From NCBI GenBank assembly GCA_003541875.1, contig DPLS01000061.1, forward strand, positions 1 to 6,375: DNA of 6,375 nt, written 5' to 3'. The DNA is from Bacteroidota bacterium. GTDB taxonomy: Bacteria > Bacteroidota > Ignavibacteria > UBA10030 > UBA6906. The translations under genes and the position numbers were made by a program. The notes beneath the pieces are model-generated. The model did no database searches. It was given only the letters and a program-made list of their open reading frames with translations, and was not told where the DNA came from. Shown here piece by piece: positions 5,339 to 6,375 of the stretch (position 1 is the first letter of the stretch; the number at the start of each line of letters is the position of its first letter).

Positions 5339-6375
5339 GTGAAGAGAGTCGCCGCATATATTGTCGCCGGGGTTGTCCTGCTCTTGTGGGCCAGTTGCAA
5401 CGAGAAGATTGCAGATAATCCCGCAGTGAACAAGACCCCGAGAACATTCTTGTGGCTCTACCCTGACTCGACGATCAGTGTAGGTGTAAGCAGGCAGCAC
5501 CTCCAATGGTGGGGGGAGGACCCGGATGGATTCGTACGCGGGTATCTTTTCGCCTTCACTCCTTCCAGGGCAGCTCACACGCCATCTCCTGACACGCTTC
5601 GCTATACGTGGGTGACGAAGACTGACACGCTGATGCACTTCCCGTTGGACACGTTGTTCCGCTACTTCACCGTCTTTGTGAGGTCGGTCGACAATAGTTT
5701 CGCCGGCCTGGACAGCCACCGCTCTGTCCGGCTTACGCCAAACCCTTACCTTGATATCAACGAAAATGGAATTTATGATGCTGGCGACCAACTCCTGTCT
5801 GGTCTCCAGGGAGCAATGGATCCGATCGGAGCTGTCCAGGCGTTTCCTATCCGCAACACGCCCCCACATATTGCGTTTCTGCCGAATCCGAATGATCCTT
5901 CCATTGGTCTGCGTCAGCCCGACTACACATTTACTGTGGCAGCATTCGGCTTCAAAGGGACTGATGAGGATGGGGACAACACGCTTGCCAGCTACCGGAT
6001 CGCGCTCAATGACACAAGCAATGCTGCGAACTGGCTGACCATTCCATTGCGCGACACTGTAGTAACGCTGGTTGTTGCAAGGGACAGCTCCAATTTTGCT
6101 CCACCTGGCAGCGGGGTCCTCATCACGGCCGACGTTTTTGGAGGATCATTCCTGGGTAGACATCGCATTGGCCGACTGCCGGGCTTGCGGCTTGATGCGC
6201 CGAATGTGTTCTACGTTCAGTCAAAGGATGTCGCGGGAGAATACAGTCCAACCATCCGGATGCCGTCCGGAACGCAACAATGGGTCGTGAAGCGTCCCCG
6301 CGGGAAGCTCCTGCTCGTGAGTGACTACACCGGAAACGATGCTGACTCTGCTCGTGCGAGATATATCAATGGACT
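5339..6375 (+). CDS. Predicted lipoprotein with calcium-loop and Ig-like segments, 3'-truncated
   Basis: The frame is open from GTG 5339 through the right edge, giving 345 complete codons with no stop. The N-terminus VKRVAAYIVAGVVLLLWASC has two basic residues, a hydrophobic core and a lipobox-like WASC with Cys20. This predicts a signal peptidase II lipoprotein anchored in the inner or outer membrane; Trp at -3 is less usual than Leu. Later landmarks are W-W-G-E-D-P-D-G-F at 57-65, in a probable Ig-like or FnIII-like domain, an EF-hand-like loop DINENGIYDAGD at 139-150, an acidic G-T-D-E-D-G-D-N turn at 207-214, and K-R-P-R-G-K-L-L-L-V-S-D-Y near residues 319-330. The last may open a further alpha/beta domain beyond the window. 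The frame also extends in-phase to ATG 5288, but that start has no ribosome binding site spacing and would bury the lipoprotein signal, so GTG is preferred. I do not recognise the family. Confidence 0.82.
   Translation, partial: MKRVAAYIVAGVVLLLWASCNEKIADNPAVNKTPRTFLWLYPDSTISVGVSRQHLQWWGEDPDGFVRGYLFAFTPSRAAHTPSPDTLRYTWVTKTDTLMHFPLDTLFRYFTVFVRSVDNSFAGLDSHRSVRLTPNPYLDINENGIYDAGDQLLSGLQGAMDPIGAVQAFPIRNTPPHIAFLPNPNDPSIGLRQPDYTFTVAAFGFKGTDEDGDNTLASYRIALNDTSNAANWLTIPLRDTVVTLVVARDSSNFAPPGSGVLITADVFGGSFLGRHRIGRLPGLRLDAPNVFYVQSKDVAGEYSPTIRMPSGTQQWVVKRPRGKLLLVSDYTGNDADSARARYING

Noticed and set aside
5333..5869. Minus-strand ORF of 178 codons at the start of the lipoprotein gene
   Set aside because: It overlaps the plus-strand frame that carries a lipoprotein signal and recognisable domain motifs. 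The minus-strand product is Arg-rich without signal or motif.
1..6375. Search for CRISPR arrays, insertion sequences, tRNA/rRNA genes or phage and defence genes
   Set aside because: I saw no regularly spaced direct repeats, transposase motifs, terminal inverted repeats, tRNA-like cloverleaf or conserved rRNA segments. The window is explained by envelope and secreted protein genes.

Overview
The window reads as chromosomal DNA from a Gram-negative bacterium of the Bacteroidota/Chlorobiota (FCB) lineage, most plausibly an Ignavibacteria-like organism. The strongest reason is the gene at 3004-5259. It ends in a textbook type IX secretion (T9SS) type A sorting domain of the NYPNPFNPATT...GQEV...L..GVYFYQL...KMLLLK style. 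Supporting reasons are a second secreted protein with a divergent YPNPY-type C-terminal domain, a lipoprotein downstream, and an extracytoplasmic domain repertoire. The lineage is inferred from protein style; no rRNA or marker gene lies in the window. All genes are on the + strand and coding density is high.

Layout: (1) 3-650 is the C-terminal end of a cell-wall protein with three LysM domains, most likely an MltD-type lytic transglycosylase whose catalytic part lies off the left edge. (2) 651-816 is a non-coding gap with one near-consensus sigma70-type promoter (TTGACT-17-TATATT, 735-763). (3) 817-2979 is a large secreted protein with a signal peptide, EF-hand-like Asp/Asn loops, an FnIII-like domain and a variant sorting or FlgD-like C-terminus. 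(4) 24 bp later, with a good Shine-Dalgarno, comes 3004-5259, a T9SS cargo built from OB-fold-like and Ig-like modules. (5) 5260-5338 holds a perfect 13-bp hairpin that overlaps a possible 12-codon leader ORF. (6) 5339-6375 is the start of a lipoprotein gene. It begins at GTG and stays open through the right edge, so it is easy to miss in an ORF search that requires a stop codon.

How they work together: the two secreted proteins are almost certainly co-transcribed from the 735-763 promoter. The lipoprotein shares the calcium-loop motif with the first of them and may belong to the same surface assembly. That link is inferred from position and shared motifs; no enzymatic active site is recognisable in any of the three. 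I found no CRISPR array, insertion sequence, tRNA, rRNA or defence system. The region looks like ordinary cell-envelope content with a few details worth a second look.
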